Positions 7,989-18,118 of a stretch of DNA of 41,673 nt are shown in pieces. Origin of the DNA: Acidobacteriota bacterium. Lineage in GTDB: Bacteria; Acidobacteriota; Terriglobia; Terriglobales; Acidobacteriaceae. The translations under genes and the position numbers were made by a program. The DNA lies in assembly GCA_021810735.1 (NCBI GenBank), contig JAJZIF010000001.1, forward strand, positions 1-41,673. The letters run 5' to 3'. The notes under the pieces were generated by a model. It saw only the letters and a program-made list of their open reading frames with translations, did no database searches and was not told the origin of the DNA. Numbering within the stretch: position 1 is the first letter of the stretch; each line of letters begins with the position of its first letter.

Positions 7989-10178
7989 ATGCTTCCCTGC
8001 CGCCAAATCCGGACACCGCGCCCTGCTGCCGCTCTGCTCGCTTTGCTCTTCGCCTGCGGCATGCTGCTCGCGCCCGCTCCGGCCCGCGCACAGGACTCCG
8101 CTTCTACCCAGCAGCTCACCGTCAGGCTTCTCCTCCCGCCCGCGCAGCTTTATCCCGGCCAAACCTTCACTGGCGGACTCGACTTTCACATCGTTCCCGG
8201 CTGGCACATCTATTGGATCAATGCCGGTGATTCCGGCGAACCACCCAATGTCCAATGGAACCTCCCACAAGGCGTTACCGCAGGACAATTGCAATACCCA
8301 CCACCCATGCGCCTGCCCCTCGGCCCGCTCATGGACTTCGGCTACCAGAACCGCGTCGTCCTTCCCATCACCTTCAAAGTCGCCCCCGATTTCCATCCCA
8401 CTGCCAAACAGGTCCCGCTCATCGCAAACGTCTCCTGGCTCGTCTGCCAGAATGTCTGCCTTCCCGGCCGGGCCACGCTGCGCCTCACACGCACCGCGCT
8501 CACCGCTCCACCTGCTCGCCCGTCTGTCGATGCTGCCGCGCAGCAATCCATCCGCGAATTCCAGGCCCAGATGCCCCGGCCGCTGCCCCCGGACGCTATC
8601 GCGCGCTTCCAGCCCACACCGCAGGGCTTCCGACTCGCTGTGCTCCTCGGCCATCGAGTCACCCACGCGCAGTTCTTCCCCCTCGACTTCACCGTCATCG
8701 CCAATGCTGCCCCGCAAAAAACCACCCCCACCCGCAACGGCTTCGTTCTTTCGCTCCTCAAAGACCCCACCCTCACCACGCGGCCAAAACATCTCCACGG
8801 CGTGCTGGAAGTTCCGGGCAGCCCTGCCTACCTCATCGATGCACCACTCGGCGCCCTGCCCACGCAAGCTGCCTCCGGCTTCTCCTTTGGCGCCCTCTTC
8901 GGCGCCATGGGCCTCGCACTCCTTGGTGGAATGCTCCTCAACCTCATGCCCTGCGTCTTCCCGGTTCTCTTCATTAAGGGACTGGCGCTGGTGCAATCCT
9001 CCCAGCATGATCGTCGCAAAATGCGCGCCCACGGCTGGCTCTACACCGCCGGCATCATTCTCTCGTTCTGGGTCATTCTCTCTGTCCTGATCATCCTGCG
9101 TGCCGCTGGCCGGCAACTCGGCTGGGGATTTCAGTTCCAATCCCCCATCATGCTCGCACTCATGGCCATGCTCTTCTTCTTCCTTGGCCTCTCGCTCGCC
9201 GGGCAATTTGAAATCGGCCTCAGCCTCACCAGCGTGGGCGGCAGCCTCGCGCAAAAGCAGGGATACGCGGGCAGCTTCTTCACTGGCGTCCTCGCCATGG
9301 TCGTCGCCACGCCCTGCACCGCGCCCTTCATGGGACCCGCCATCGGCTACGCCCTGGCGCACTCGGCATTCACCAGCTTCTGCGTATTCACCACCCTGGG
9401 CCTTGGACTTGCACTGCCCTACCTGCTGCTCGTCTACTTCCCCGGTTGGGCGCGCTTGCTTCCGCGACCCGGCGCATGGATGGAAATCCTCAAGCAGGCC
9501 TTCTCCATCCCCATCTTCGCAACCGTGATCTGGCTCGTCTGGCTTTATGCGGAAGTCGCCGGTACCACTGCTCTCCTCGCTCTACTGGCCGCACTCCTGC
9601 TGCTCGCCATTGCTGGATGGTTCCTCGGCCGCTGGCCCGCCAAAATCGGAGCCACCCTGGCCGCCGTACTCATCGTCGCCGCTGCCGCGGCTCTGCCGTG
9701 GTACGCAGCCAAGGCTCTCCCGGCACCCTCAAAGTCCGTCAGCGCCTCTGCTGGCGGAACCCACTGGCAGCCCTACAGCCCCGCGCTGCTCCACAAGTAC
9801 CTTTCCGAAGGCAAACCAGTATTCGTCGATTTCACTGCCGACTGGTGCCTCTCCTGCCAGGTCAACCAGCGCGTCGTCCTCGACCGGCCCGACGTCCAGC
9901 GCCGCCTCTCCAACAGTGGCGTCGAACTCCTCAAGGCCGACTGGACACGTCATGACAAAACCATCACCGAAGCCCTTGCCCGCCTCGGCCGCAGCGGCAT
10001 CCCCACCTACGCGCTCTACTCCGGAACTCCCGGCGAGCCCCCCAGGCTCCTGCCCGCCGTCCTCACGCCCGGCATCTTGTTCAGTGCACTGGATTCCCTC
10101 CGCACCGTGCCGCCGCCATCCAGCGCTTCGCCCTCACCGGCCTCCGCGACAAACACGATTCTCGCGCCACAACCGTAA
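7989..10178 (+). CDS. DsbD/ScsB-type thiol:disulfide interchange protein
   Basis: A 729-aa membrane protein with three parts. An N-terminal periplasmic DsbD-alpha-like domain (about residues 35-270) has a Cys pair at C153 and C157 (VCQNVC). An eight-helix DsbD transmembrane domain (about 285-580) holds the two redox cysteines C322 (NLMPCVFP) and C443 (ATPCTAP). A C-terminal thioredoxin-like domain has the CxxC motif W-C-L-S-C (C620, C623). In this family electrons pass from cytoplasmic thioredoxin through the membrane cysteines to periplasmic thiol proteins, serving disulfide isomerisation, cytochrome c maturation or metal-stress tolerance. All six expected cysteines are present, so it should be active. 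A signal peptide (about 1-34) precedes the first domain. The specific partner cannot be told from the neighbours. Confidence 0.88.
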   Translation: MLPCRQIRTPRPAAALLALLFACGMLLAPAPARAQDSASTQQLTVRLLLPPAQLYPGQTFTGGLDFHIVPGWHIYWINAGDSGEPPNVQWNLPQGVTAGQLQYPPPMRLPLGPLMDFGYQNRVVLPITFKVAPDFHPTAKQVPLIANVSWLVCQNVCLPGRATLRLTRTALTAPPARPSVDAAAQQSIREFQAQMPRPLPPDAIARFQPTPQGFRLAVLLGHRVTHAQFFPLDFTVIANAAPQKTTPTRNGFVLSLLKDPTLTTRPKHLHGVLEVPGSPAYLIDAPLGALPTQAASGFSFGALFGAMGLALLGGMLLNLMPCVFPVLFIKGLALVQSSQHDRRKMRAHGWLYTAGIILSFWVILSVLIILRAAGRQLGWGFQFQSPIMLALMAMLFFFLGLSLAGQFEIGLSLTSVGGSLAQKQGYAGSFFTGVLAMVVATPCTAPFMGPAIGYALAHSAFTSFCVFTTLGLGLALPYLLLVYFPGWARLLPRPGAWMEILKQAFSIPIFATVIWLVWLYAEVAGTTALLALLAALLLLAIAGWFLGRWPAKIGATLAAVLIVAAAAALPWYAAKALPAPSKSVSASAGGTHWQPYSPALLHKYLSEGKPVFVDFTADWCLSCQVNQRVVLDRPDVQRRLSNSGVELLKADWTRHDKTITEALARLGRSGIPTYALYSGTPGEPPRLLPAVLTPGILFSALDSLRTVPPPSSASPSPASATNTILAPQP

Positions 10179-10253
10179 GCTTTATGCAACAAAACCTCGT
10201 CCAACCCGCACCTGCCCGCAGCATCCAACCGGATTTTCCCGTCTAATTCTGTA

Positions 10254-11141
10254 ATGCTTCCCCGCGCCGTCTCACTTAGCTTCATCACTTTGCTCGCTGC
10301 CTTTGCGCCGCTTACCGCACGCGCGGCAAAGCAGACAACCCCGGCTCTCACTCCTCATCAGATCGTGCGCAAGGCCGTCGACCTTCAAATCGCCAGTAAC
10401 AACAGAATGCCGGCCATGAGCTTCACCTACACCAAAACCACACCCCATGGAGTCTTCGTCAAAGACGTCATTCAGACCTCCGGAGGCGAAGTCTCACGCC
10501 TCGTTTCCATCAACGGCAAGCCCCTCAGTCCCGACCGCAATGCACTGGAACAGCAGCGCCTCACCGCCCTGCTCTCGCACCCCTCCGACCAGGCACGCCA
10601 CCGCCGCCATCAAATCGAGGATCAGGGTCGCGTCAATCGCCTCATGCAGCAATTCCCAGACGCATTACTCTTCACTCCTGCCGGAACAGAACCAGGCCCA
10701 TACGGCCCCATGCTGCACTTCACCTTCGCCCCTAACCCTCACTACTCTCCACCAGACATTGAATCCAGTATCCTCACCGCAATAACGGGCGACGTATGGA
10801 TCGATCAGTCTACCTTCCACTTCATCAAACTCCACGCTCACCTGATTCATAGCGTCCACGTCGGATGGGGAATCGTCGCCACCTTCCAGAAAGGCGGCAC
10901 CGTCTCGCTCGTCAACCAGAACATCGGGCATGGCAACTGGCCCATCACCCACATGAAGCTCGATGTCGATGGCTCAGCCCTCATCTTCAAGCCGATCCAC
11001 ATCCACATCATCGAGGATGAGTCCAACTACCACTTCCTTCCGCCCAGTACCACCTGGCAGCAGGCCGTCGCCATGCTTACTCATGGTCAGTTCACGCCCG
11101 TAAATGGAACCACAACCGCTACAAACACCTCACAGCACTGA
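10254..11141 (+). CDS. Exported protein of LolA-like appearance
   Basis: A 295-aa protein with an N-terminal signal peptide (about residues 1-25, ending ARA-AK). The body is rich in beta-strands and has a repeated histidine-containing stretch near the C-terminus (IFKPIHIHIIEDESNYHFLP). The layout of strand pairs with V-W-I-D-Q-S-T-F-H-F-I-K-L (about 181-193) recalls the half-barrel fold of LolA-like outer-membrane lipoprotein-sorting proteins, where such a strand reports on a reference sugar or lipid surface. No family is recognised with certainty. The ATG has no ribosome-binding site; TCTAAT lies six bases before it. It follows the dsbD-type gene by 75 bases on the same strand. Confidence 0.65.
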   Translation: MLPRAVSLSFITLLAAFAPLTARAAKQTTPALTPHQIVRKAVDLQIASNNRMPAMSFTYTKTTPHGVFVKDVIQTSGGEVSRLVSINGKPLSPDRNALEQQRLTALLSHPSDQARHRRHQIEDQGRVNRLMQQFPDALLFTPAGTEPGPYGPMLHFTFAPNPHYSPPDIESSILTAITGDVWIDQSTFHFIKLHAHLIHSVHVGWGIVATFQKGGTVSLVNQNIGHGNWPITHMKLDVDGSALIFKPIHIHIIEDESNYHFLPPSTTWQQAVAMLTHGQFTPVNGTTTATNTSQH

Positions 11142-11157
11142 CCTGCTTTCTCTGTCT

Positions 11158-11209
11158 CAAAATAAAAAAGACCCATCCCCTCGCGCTCTTCGCACGGAAA
11201 GATGGGCTT
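11158..11209 (-). terminator. Rho-independent terminator downstream of the 397-aa barrel gene
   Basis: On the minus strand, AAGCCCATC (11201-11209) pairs with GATGGGTCTT (11168-11177) with one bulge. CGTGC/GCGCG can pair inside, and the hairpin is followed by TTTTTTATTTTG. It lies about 130 bases past the stop codon of the minus-strand barrel gene. Confidence 0.75.
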
Positions 11210-11337
11210 GGCTCTCGAAACAATCCTCTACTTCTCGCCCCAGCTTTCAGCGATGCACAGCAGAATGTGCACAGACAAAGCGGCCCACACTATGATTGGC
11301 ACCGCGTTCAGGCCGCAATTCTGTTTTCAATCAACGA

Positions 11338-12531
11338 TTAGAAAAACCATCTGGTTTTCCCGAGGTGGTAACACAATCCGATGTTGTACATCATTTCATC
11401 AATACCCGGATCACTCGGCACCACGAACGCATTCGAAAAATGAAAATCACCCGCTCCGAGCCTGACGTCCCACCGCCGGCTCAGCCTCACCTGTAATCCG
11501 ACGCTTTGCTGCAGCGTGAAATTTTCATACGAAGCATTCCGTGAGAGCGCCTTCTTCGTAAAGAAAATCATCCCGCCCTTGATCATGTAAAAGGGTCGCA
11601 GGTCCTTACCGTGTCTCCACGTCATCCTCAAACCAATTGGGGTTATCCCCAGCCCAGGCACCAGCGTCAATTTACCGGGACTCAGATCGTCTCCGTAAGC
11701 GTCCGTCTTCTTCGGCTGCTGCAGCATCACCACCGGCAGAATTTCACCCACGTAATCTAACTGCGCATCGGCAAATCGGCCCCAGGTATGACGGTCATAT
11801 TCAATGCCCGCCACATGCAGATAACTCCACCAGGTGTAGGCGAAAACATGATAGTGCCCGAACGATCCTTCGCCCTCGTAGACCAGTTCGCTCTCTTTCC
11901 GGCCTTGTGATGATTCCTCTTCCTCTGCCACATTCGCTTCTGTGCGCCGGTAATGCGTCCACACAATCCCCGCCGTGACCCGTGCAAAGTTGTCTGGCAA
12001 GCCTGCCGGCCTGTAATAAGGGAATAGCGCAATCTTGCTCGTCAGCAGCGCGAAATTTGTGTGTTGCACTCCGCCCTCAATGCGAAATGCAAGCGAGTGC
12101 GTGATCGGCGTATCCGCGCCTCCACCCGCAAACTCCGTAAACGATGCCGTCGTGCCAAGACCGGCATTGCTGTACCAGTCTTTATTCAATCCCGCGTCGC
12201 CGACCAACCCCTCGGCAAATATCCCCTCGCGGCCAAAGTGCCGTTCGTACTGCAAGCCCGCCATGCCAAAAAATCCATGCTGCGGAGCTCCAAGATTCTT
12301 TCCCCCGAACGCCACATAATCCAGAACAAACCTCAGGTGATGACTGGGAGGAAATCCCACCGCGGCCTCCCACCCGTTCAGCCCATGCCGCGAACCAGGG
12401 ACTCCATTGAACGAATTGGAAAAGCGCGTGTAGCCGCCAAATATCTGGTACGACGGCTCCTTTCGAGACTGTGCTCCGGCAGCAGCCGGCAACCACACCA
12501 GAAGAAAGCAACAGAACAATCGAATCCGCAA
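11338..12531 (-). CDS. Outer-membrane beta-barrel protein (unknown family)
   Basis: A 397-aa protein with a signal peptide (about residues 1-20, AAAGAQ end). The body consists of alternating aromatic/hydrophobic strands typical of an outer-membrane barrel: YQIFGGYTRFSNSF near the start and repeated G-Y/G-G turns. It ends with an aromatic residue (RWFF). The start codon is TTG at 12529-12531, chosen because GAGGAG lies four bases upstream and the signal peptide begins there. No enzymatic motif was recognised. It has its own terminator. The 261 bases upstream (12532-12792) separate it from the operon on the same strand and hold no clear gene. Confidence 0.7.
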   Translation of the reverse strand: MRIRLFCCFLLVWLPAAAGAQSRKEPSYQIFGGYTRFSNSFNGVPGSRHGLNGWEAAVGFPPSHHLRFVLDYVAFGGKNLGAPQHGFFGMAGLQYERHFGREGIFAEGLVGDAGLNKDWYSNAGLGTTASFTEFAGGGADTPITHSLAFRIEGGVQHTNFALLTSKIALFPYYRPAGLPDNFARVTAGIVWTHYRRTEANVAEEEESSQGRKESELVYEGEGSFGHYHVFAYTWWSYLHVAGIEYDRHTWGRFADAQLDYVGEILPVVMLQQPKKTDAYGDDLSPGKLTLVPGLGITPIGLRMTWRHGKDLRPFYMIKGGMIFFTKKALSRNASYENFTLQQSVGLQVRLSRRWDVRLGAGDFHFSNAFVVPSDPGIDEMMYNIGLCYHLGKTRWFF

Positions 12532-12792
12532 AATACTCCTCTTCGCAGCCGGATACTGCAGGCAGCCTCACATGCCAAGACGTTATTCAAAGCCGGCAAT
12601 GCAGCATGATAGCGGATCAGTCTCGTTTATCTCCACCGGAACTCCGCCAGGTATCTCAATTGGTTCCCTTCCTCAGTCTTTCCATGGATCGCGCCGAATC
12701 AACCTGTCAGACGCTGGTATCTACATGGCAAGAATAAGCACAGAAATCGACAAAGCACTTGCCGCTTCCGTATCTGTGCACCAACACACTTC

Positions 12793-13497
12793 TTAGAAAT
12801 GTCTCAGCTTGTCGCTTGGCGGCATTTCCACCGGCTTGGCCGCCTCGCGCTCCAGCGAACGGCTCACCAAATCGCGTGATCCCAAACCCACGGCCAGTGA
12901 CAGCGCCAGTACGATTCCTCCAAAAAGAATCCCAAACGCCATGTCCACGATTCCTTTGCCCAGCGCGAGATGATCCAACACCATCGCCCACGTCAACACC
13001 AGCACCAGCCACTTCACACCTATGCTCAGCAGCCGCGCATAGTCCAGGTTCATATTCACTGCCGTTACCAGTACACTGCGTGACACGAACCGTGCCAGGA
13101 TATTCCCCACCACCAGCAGCAGAGTAGCGCCCACAATCCGCGGTACATAACCAAAAATCGCGTCTGACACTGCCGGTTCTGACGATCCCGCCGCAAATGC
13201 CGAAATTCCCACCAGCAGCCCGATAAGCACGAACAGCCAGAACACAACCCGAGTCGCCAGCCGGGTAGGCGTGTAAGTCGGCGTCCACTCCGCAATCTTG
13301 CTGGCCCCGCGCGTCATCCGTTCATCAAAATGCGTTGCCATCAGCACACGCCGCGTTACCCACGCCGCGGCCCACGCAATCACCAGGAAGATAAGGGCTG
13401 CCACAATAAACGCGAATACCCCCGGAAGCAGCATCGCGACCTTGTCAACAACCCGCTCCATCGACTGCTGCAGGGACTGCCCAACCTGATTCCACAT
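12793..13497 (-). CDS. TM-helix repeat membrane protein, mechanosensitive-channel type
   Basis: A 234-aa protein with about five hydrophobic segments (about residues 25-48, 84-106, 112-140, 160-180, 185-208). Two of them fit the conserved TM-helix repeat (PF05552 type) found in proteins annotated as small-conductance mechanosensitive channels: G-V-x-A-F-I-V-A-A-L-I-F near the N-terminus and IVGATLLLVVGNILARFVSR in the middle. It has no MscS beta-domain, so channel activity is an assumption. ATG 13495-13497 has an excellent ribosome-binding site (AAGGAGG, five bases upstream). It is the last gene of the glgE operon, 30 bases after the GT81-like gene, which suggests an osmotic-stress role. Confidence 0.75.
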   Translation of the reverse strand: MWNQVGQSLQQSMERVVDKVAMLLPGVFAFIVAALIFLVIAWAAAWVTRRVLMATHFDERMTRGASKIAEWTPTYTPTRLATRVVFWLFVLIGLLVGISAFAAGSSEPAVSDAIFGYVPRIVGATLLLVVGNILARFVSRSVLVTAVNMNLDYARLLSIGVKWLVLVLTWAMVLDHLALGKGIVDMAFGILFGGIVLALSLAVGLGSRDLVSRSLEREAAKPVEMPPSDKLRHF

Positions 13498-13527
13498 AGA
13501 TTCCTCCTTGCTCCGTGCCGCCTCCGT

Positions 13528-14751
13528 TCAGGGGTTGAAGCGATCCGGCCATCTCCACCGCGAGACCAGATAGGGTTTGTTCTCTTCAAAGGCGCGCGCC
13601 AACTGCTCCTGCCGCTGCACCACCTGCTCGGCGGTCATCATCGACGCTTCCTGCACATACGACGCCACCCATCCCAGATATAACGGCGTCAGTGCACCCA
13701 TCAAATGCACACGGCTGATGCTCCGCAACCGATGGGCCAGCGCAAAGTCATACACAATCCGTGCCCATATTCGATCCGCCATTTTGAACTGCTCAGGCTC
13801 ACACCGCGCCAGATGCCTCAGCTCCAGCAATGTAACCGGCGGCAACACCAGTTGCCATAATTCGTCCAGATTGCGCGACGCAAGCTGAAACGACTCGATC
13901 ATCGGACGCACTTCAATGGTCTCTTCTGACTCATGCATCTGCGCGGGCTGCCCCCACACCGGCGTGGGCTGTGCGCTGCGCCCGCGTTGCCACGTCGCCG
14001 CTGTGCGCTCCACCTCCAGAAACAGCGCGCCCACAATCTGCGTCAGCACCGCCGTCAGGTCAAGACCCTCCATTGGCGTTTGATGACGCACCGGCAGATG
14101 CACTTGCCCCACCTGCATCGTCTCCTGCGCAGCAGCAATGGCTGGCCACAGCAGCCCGCGGTTGGCCTTTGCTCCAATGCGCTCCGCATAACTCGCCGAA
14201 GCAGCAAAGTCCAGCGCCAGCGGCATCTGCACCCGCTTGCAGTACAGGGCCCGCGCCAGCGGCATCAGAATCGCGGTATTCACCAGCCCCTCATATCGTT
14301 CCAGCGCATAGATAGGCATCACCAGGTCGCACTGTCGGTCCAGCACCGGAGCCCCCAACGCATGCACCGTGTCAGCCCGTAGCGCCTTCAGATCCGGGCC
14401 GATCACAATGCATGCCGCCGCCTTCACCTCCGCGGCCAGCGTCAGAATGCCACGCTGTGCGGCGGAAATCTGCGCCCATGGGCCGGCCTCGTTCGTCGCC
14501 GCAGGACGATAAGGAATCAGCGTTGGCGCGCTCCCGTTTCCGGATTCCACTCCAGCGCCCTCCACTCCCGGCCACGCCACCACTACCTGTCCGCTGGCAC
14601 GCACCGGCAATGAAGACTGCGCTACCGCTGCCGCCGCGCGGCTGCGCAGGTCTACCGGATTCACATCACCCGTCACGCCTATCAGCAGCTCGATCGCACT
14701 GTTCTGCTCCGTAGTCATCTTTGTCCCTGCTGCAACATCTGTAGCCGGCAT
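13528..14751 (-). CDS. GT81-like (glucosylglycerate synthase-type) protein with altered active site
   Basis: A 407-aa protein whose order of motifs follows GT-A enzymes of the glucosyl/mannosylglycerate synthase type. A D-L-V-x-P-I-Y-A-L-E-R-Y-E-G stretch (about residues 142-155) matches the D-x-V-x-P-x-Y-x-R-x-x-Y-D-G element. L-A-R-A-L-Y-x-K-R-V follows (165-174). The C-terminal helices end with F-E-x-N-K-P-Y-L-V-S-R-W. Key positions differ from active members as I know them: the metal motif D-S-D-L is IGPDL (117-121), G-K-G is missing, and Q-P-I-G-G-D-F is MPLALDF (176-182). Function may be lost, regulatory or changed. An internal ATG (residue 12) with GGGA upstream is an alternative start. 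It lies 21 bases after treS/mak in the glgE operon. Confidence 0.6.
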   Translation of the reverse strand: MPATDVAAGTKMTTEQNSAIELLIGVTGDVNPVDLRSRAAAAVAQSSLPVRASGQVVVAWPGVEGAGVESGNGSAPTLIPYRPAATNEAGPWAQISAAQRGILTLAAEVKAAACIVIGPDLKALRADTVHALGAPVLDRQCDLVMPIYALERYEGLVNTAILMPLARALYCKRVQMPLALDFAASASYAERIGAKANRGLLWPAIAAAQETMQVGQVHLPVRHQTPMEGLDLTAVLTQIVGALFLEVERTAATWQRGRSAQPTPVWGQPAQMHESEETIEVRPMIESFQLASRNLDELWQLVLPPVTLLELRHLARCEPEQFKMADRIWARIVYDFALAHRLRSISRVHLMGALTPLYLGWVASYVQEASMMTAEQVVQRQEQLARAFEENKPYLVSRWRWPDRFNP

Positions 14752-14772
14752 CCGCCCCGCTTCCTTTCGCCA

Positions 14773-17700
14773 CTACGGCAGATACAAAATCCCGTTCAAC
14801 GGAACCCTCACCCAGTCCGGGCGATGGTTCAGCTCGTAGGTCAGTTCATATAAGGCCTTGTCCAGTGTGAAGGCCCGCAACATCACCTCGAATCCCTCTA
14901 TCGTCTGCGGAACAATGCGCGAATCTCCCATCGTCTCGCGATACGCGCGCAGATACTCCGCCGTGACCGACGATTCCCATAGACGCGCCCAGGGCTCCAG
15001 CTTCTGCGCATCTGCGGGTCGCCTCGCCATAAAATGCGACATCGCAGAAAACGCCGCGTAGCTGAACGACCGCACCATCCCCGCAACATCTTTCAACGGC
15101 GACTGCTCCGCTCGGCGCTCAGTCAGTGTGTGCGCCGGCTCTCCCTCAAAATCAAGAATTACAAAATCGCCCTTGGCCCGCAGCACCTGTCCCAGATGAT
15201 AATCCCCATGCACGCGAATCCTTGCCCCTGCATCACCCAGTGCCGTCAGTCGCGAAAATCGCTCCAGCAGTGTCGAACGGCGGCTCAATATCAGGCCTGC
15301 GGCTTCCACTGCATTGTCCGGCAGCCGTGCCAGATTTGCCTTCAGCGCATCAAAAGCGCGCGTCGCCTTCTGCACCAGCTCGGCCTGCAGAGCAACCAGA
15401 TCACCGCCGTCCAGCAGTGCCGGCGCAAAATCTGGATCATCCGGATCGCTCGCCAGCGCAAGATGCAGCTCCGCCGTTCGCCGCCCCAGCGTCGATGCAG
15501 CCTCCATCGAGATACCGGCATGCTCACGTGCCGATTCTGGAATCTCGTCCAGCTTTTCCCGCAGCGTCGCACCTGCCGCCAATCCCAGCTCCGGCAATTC
15601 CGCCGCAACACTGCTCTCGTAGTACCGGTCCAGCTCTTCGAGCATCCACGCCCATCCATCTCCCTCGTTCTGAACCACCCCTTGTAGCATCGCCAGCGTC
15701 GCACCTTCGTTGTCACCGCCGCGCTGCACGAACTCGATGGATCCTCCAAATGGCGCAACATTCCTGAACTCCGTCTTTTCCGTCAGAAACTTCCCAATCT
15801 CTGTGTCTGGATTCGGCCCGTTCTGCTGCCTTCGGAAAAGCTTCAGAATCATCCGGTCGCCAAAGAAAATCGACGAGTTGCTCTGCTCTGCCGTCAGCCG
15901 CCGTGGCAAACGCCCCTCGGCGGGATCTCCCTCAATCTCCTCAAAAAACCGGCTCTTCTCTCCACGCACTTCGCCCGTCTGCGATTTCACCCGCTCGCCA
16001 TTCGCAATCATGGCCAGCAGCGCCGAGCATGCCCTGTCCCGCATCAGCCCGTCATGCAGCACACCCGCGCCATCCTTTGAAAAGACCTGCGTCACCACCG
16101 AATTCCCCGCGTGCCGCAGCAGATCCTCGGCTTCCTTACCAAACGACATTCCCAGCGGCATCAGGTACACATCCGGGTCGCCCTCGCTGAATTCCACCCT
16201 GACCCAGGCCAGCAGCGTCCGGCCCTGCTCCATCAGAGCCCATTCCATGACTTTGGCACTTACAATCGAGCGCGATTTCCCGCCAAACCATCTCTGCCGC
16301 TGCATGAACTCCGGCAGCAGCTTCTCCACCAGTTTCCCGCCCCGGCCGGTCAGCAGGTTGTCCCAGTCGCGCTCATCTTTCACATGCAGCCGCTCTTCGG
16401 CCGCCACGGGCTGCGGAACTTCCACCTGTTCTTCACCCGGTTGCAGTTCCAGCCACAAAAATCCATAAGGCCCCAGCGTAAGTGGATAGGGCTGGCTCCC
16501 AATCGCCGGAAACTCCACATAGCCCAGCATCTCCACCGGAATCATCCCTGCATAAGCCGATAAATCCAGCGCGACCGGCTGTGCAAACCGTGAAAGATTC
16601 GCAACGCACAAGACCCTTTCACCGTCCAACTCCCGCAGATAGGCCAGCACCTTCCGGTTTTCCGCCTCCAGGAATTTCAGTGAGCCGCGCCCGAATACCT
16701 GGAACAGCTTGCGCAGGGCAATCATGTTACGCATCCAGTTCAGCAGCGAGGAAGCATCGCTCTGCTGTGCCTCCACGTTGATCGCCTCGTAGCCCCACAA
16801 TGGATCCATGATCACCGGGCTGTACAGCCTCGCCGGATTCGCCCGTGAAAATCCCGCATTGCCGTCCGCCGTCCACTGCATCGGTGTTCTCACACCGTTT
16901 CTATCGCCCAGGTAGATGTTGTCTCCCATCCCGATCTCATCGCCGTAATAGAGAATCGGCGTTCCAGGAAATGAGAAAAGCAGGCTGTTCAGCAGCTCAA
17001 TGCGCCGCCGGTTATTATCCAGCAGCGGCGCCAGCCTGCGCCGAATCCCAATATTGATGCGCATCCGCGGGTCGGCGCTGTACGCCAGATACATGTAGTC
17101 GCGCTCGTCTTCGCTCACCATCTCGAGCGTCAGCTCGTCGTGATTGCGCAGGAAAATCCCCCACTGGCAGCTCTCGGGAATATCCGGCGTCTGCGCAATG
17201 ATGTCCGTAATCGGAAGCCGGTCTTCCTGCCGCAGCGCCATGTAAATGCGAGGCATCAACGGAAAATGAAACGCCATGTGGCACTCGTCACCATCGCCGA
17301 AATAAGGGCGCACATCCTCCGGCCACTGATTCGCCTCGGCCAGAATCATCCGTCCCAGGTACCCGTCATCCATCGCCTTGCGAATCGCTCTGATCAGCCC
17401 ATGCGTCTCGGCCAGATTCTCGCAGTTCGTCCCGTCCCGCTCCACCAGGTATGGAATCGCATCCAGCCGCAGCCCGTCCACGCCCATGTCCAGCCAGAAG
17501 CGCATCACCGAAATCACTTCCTCAAGCACCTGCGGATTATCAAAATTCAGATCCGGCTGATGCGAAAAAAACCGATGCCAGTAGTACTGCTGCGCCATCG
17601 GATCCCATGTCCAGTTCGACTTCTCCGTGTCGGTAAAAATGATGCGCGCATCGCGATACTTCTGGTCTGTGTCGCTCCAGACGTAAAAATCCCGTTCGGG

Positions 17701-18105
17701 AGATCCCGCCGGCGCCTGCCGCGCGCGCTGAAACCAGGGATGCTGATCAGACGTGTGATTGATAACCAGCTCGATCATCACCTGGAGTCCGCGGGCGTGC
17801 GCCTCATCCAGAAACCGCTGAAAATCCTCAACCGCCCCATAGCTGGGATTCACGCTGGCGTAATCGGAAATGTCGTAGCCGTCATCGCGCAGTGGCGAAG
17901 GGAAAAAAGGTAACAGCCACAGGCACGTAACCCCAAGATCCTGCAGGTAGTCGAGCTTTTCAATCAACCCGGGGAAATCCCCAATCCCATCGTTGTTGCT
18001 GTCATGGAAGGCCCGCACATGCAGCTCGTAAATAATCGCGTCCTTGTACCATAACGGATCGGTTGTCGAACCCGGCTTCTTTACCAGCACCTGCCCTGTC
18101 GCCAT
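14773..18105 (-). CDS. treS: Trehalose synthase / maltokinase fusion
   Basis: A 1110-aa fusion. The N-terminal half (about residues 15-560) is a GH13 trehalose synthase interconverting trehalose and maltose. The expected catalytic residues are visible: nucleophile D215 in [10 protein letters not shown], acid/base E257 in MILAEANQW, and D323 in FLRNHDEL. The C-terminal half (about 590-1110) is a maltokinase (Mak/Pep2), with the kinase catalytic motif [11 protein letters not shown] (D968) and the metal-binding ILDFEGEP (D985). It would make maltose 1-phosphate with ATP. Such fusions are known in bacteria using the GlgE pathway; the product feeds GlgE, encoded 13 bases upstream. The ATG has GAGG three bases before it. 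Both halves look intact. Confidence 0.95.
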   Translation of the reverse strand: MATGQVLVKKPGSTTDPLWYKDAIIYELHVRAFHDSNNDGIGDFPGLIEKLDYLQDLGVTCLWLLPFFPSPLRDDGYDISDYASVNPSYGAVEDFQRFLDEAHARGLQVMIELVINHTSDQHPWFQRARQAPAGSPERDFYVWSDTDQKYRDARIIFTDTEKSNWTWDPMAQQYYWHRFFSHQPDLNFDNPQVLEEVISVMRFWLDMGVDGLRLDAIPYLVERDGTNCENLAETHGLIRAIRKAMDDGYLGRMILAEANQWPEDVRPYFGDGDECHMAFHFPLMPRIYMALRQEDRLPITDIIAQTPDIPESCQWGIFLRNHDELTLEMVSEDERDYMYLAYSADPRMRINIGIRRRLAPLLDNNRRRIELLNSLLFSFPGTPILYYGDEIGMGDNIYLGDRNGVRTPMQWTADGNAGFSRANPARLYSPVIMDPLWGYEAINVEAQQSDASSLLNWMRNMIALRKLFQVFGRGSLKFLEAENRKVLAYLRELDGERVLCVANLSRFAQPVALDLSAYAGMIPVEMLGYVEFPAIGSQPYPLTLGPYGFLWLELQPGEEQVEVPQPVAAEERLHVKDERDWDNLLTGRGGKLVEKLLPEFMQRQRWFGGKSRSIVSAKVMEWALMEQGRTLLAWVRVEFSEGDPDVYLMPLGMSFGKEAEDLLRHAGNSVVTQVFSKDGAGVLHDGLMRDRACSALLAMIANGERVKSQTGEVRGEKSRFFEEIEGDPAEGRLPRRLTAEQSNSSIFFGDRMILKLFRRQQNGPNPDTEIGKFLTEKTEFRNVAPFGGSIEFVQRGGDNEGATLAMLQGVVQNEGDGWAWMLEELDRYYESSVAAELPELGLAAGATLREKLDEIPESAREHAGISMEAASTLGRRTAELHLALASDPDDPDFAPALLDGGDLVALQAELVQKATRAFDALKANLARLPDNAVEAAGLILSRRSTLLERFSRLTALGDAGARIRVHGDYHLGQVLRAKGDFVILDFEGEPAHTLTERRAEQSPLKDVAGMVRSFSYAAFSAMSHFMARRPADAQKLEPWARLWESSVTAEYLRAYRETMGDSRIVPQTIEGFEVMLRAFTLDKALYELTYELNHRPDWVRVPLNGILYLP

Positions 18106-18118
18106 TTACCTCGTTCCC

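Noticed and set aside
7926..9362. A 478-codon frame antisense to the dsbD-type gene
   Set aside because: It is composed mainly of glycine, glutamate and arginine as expected from the complement of C-rich codons; the sense gene keeps all its functional cysteines.
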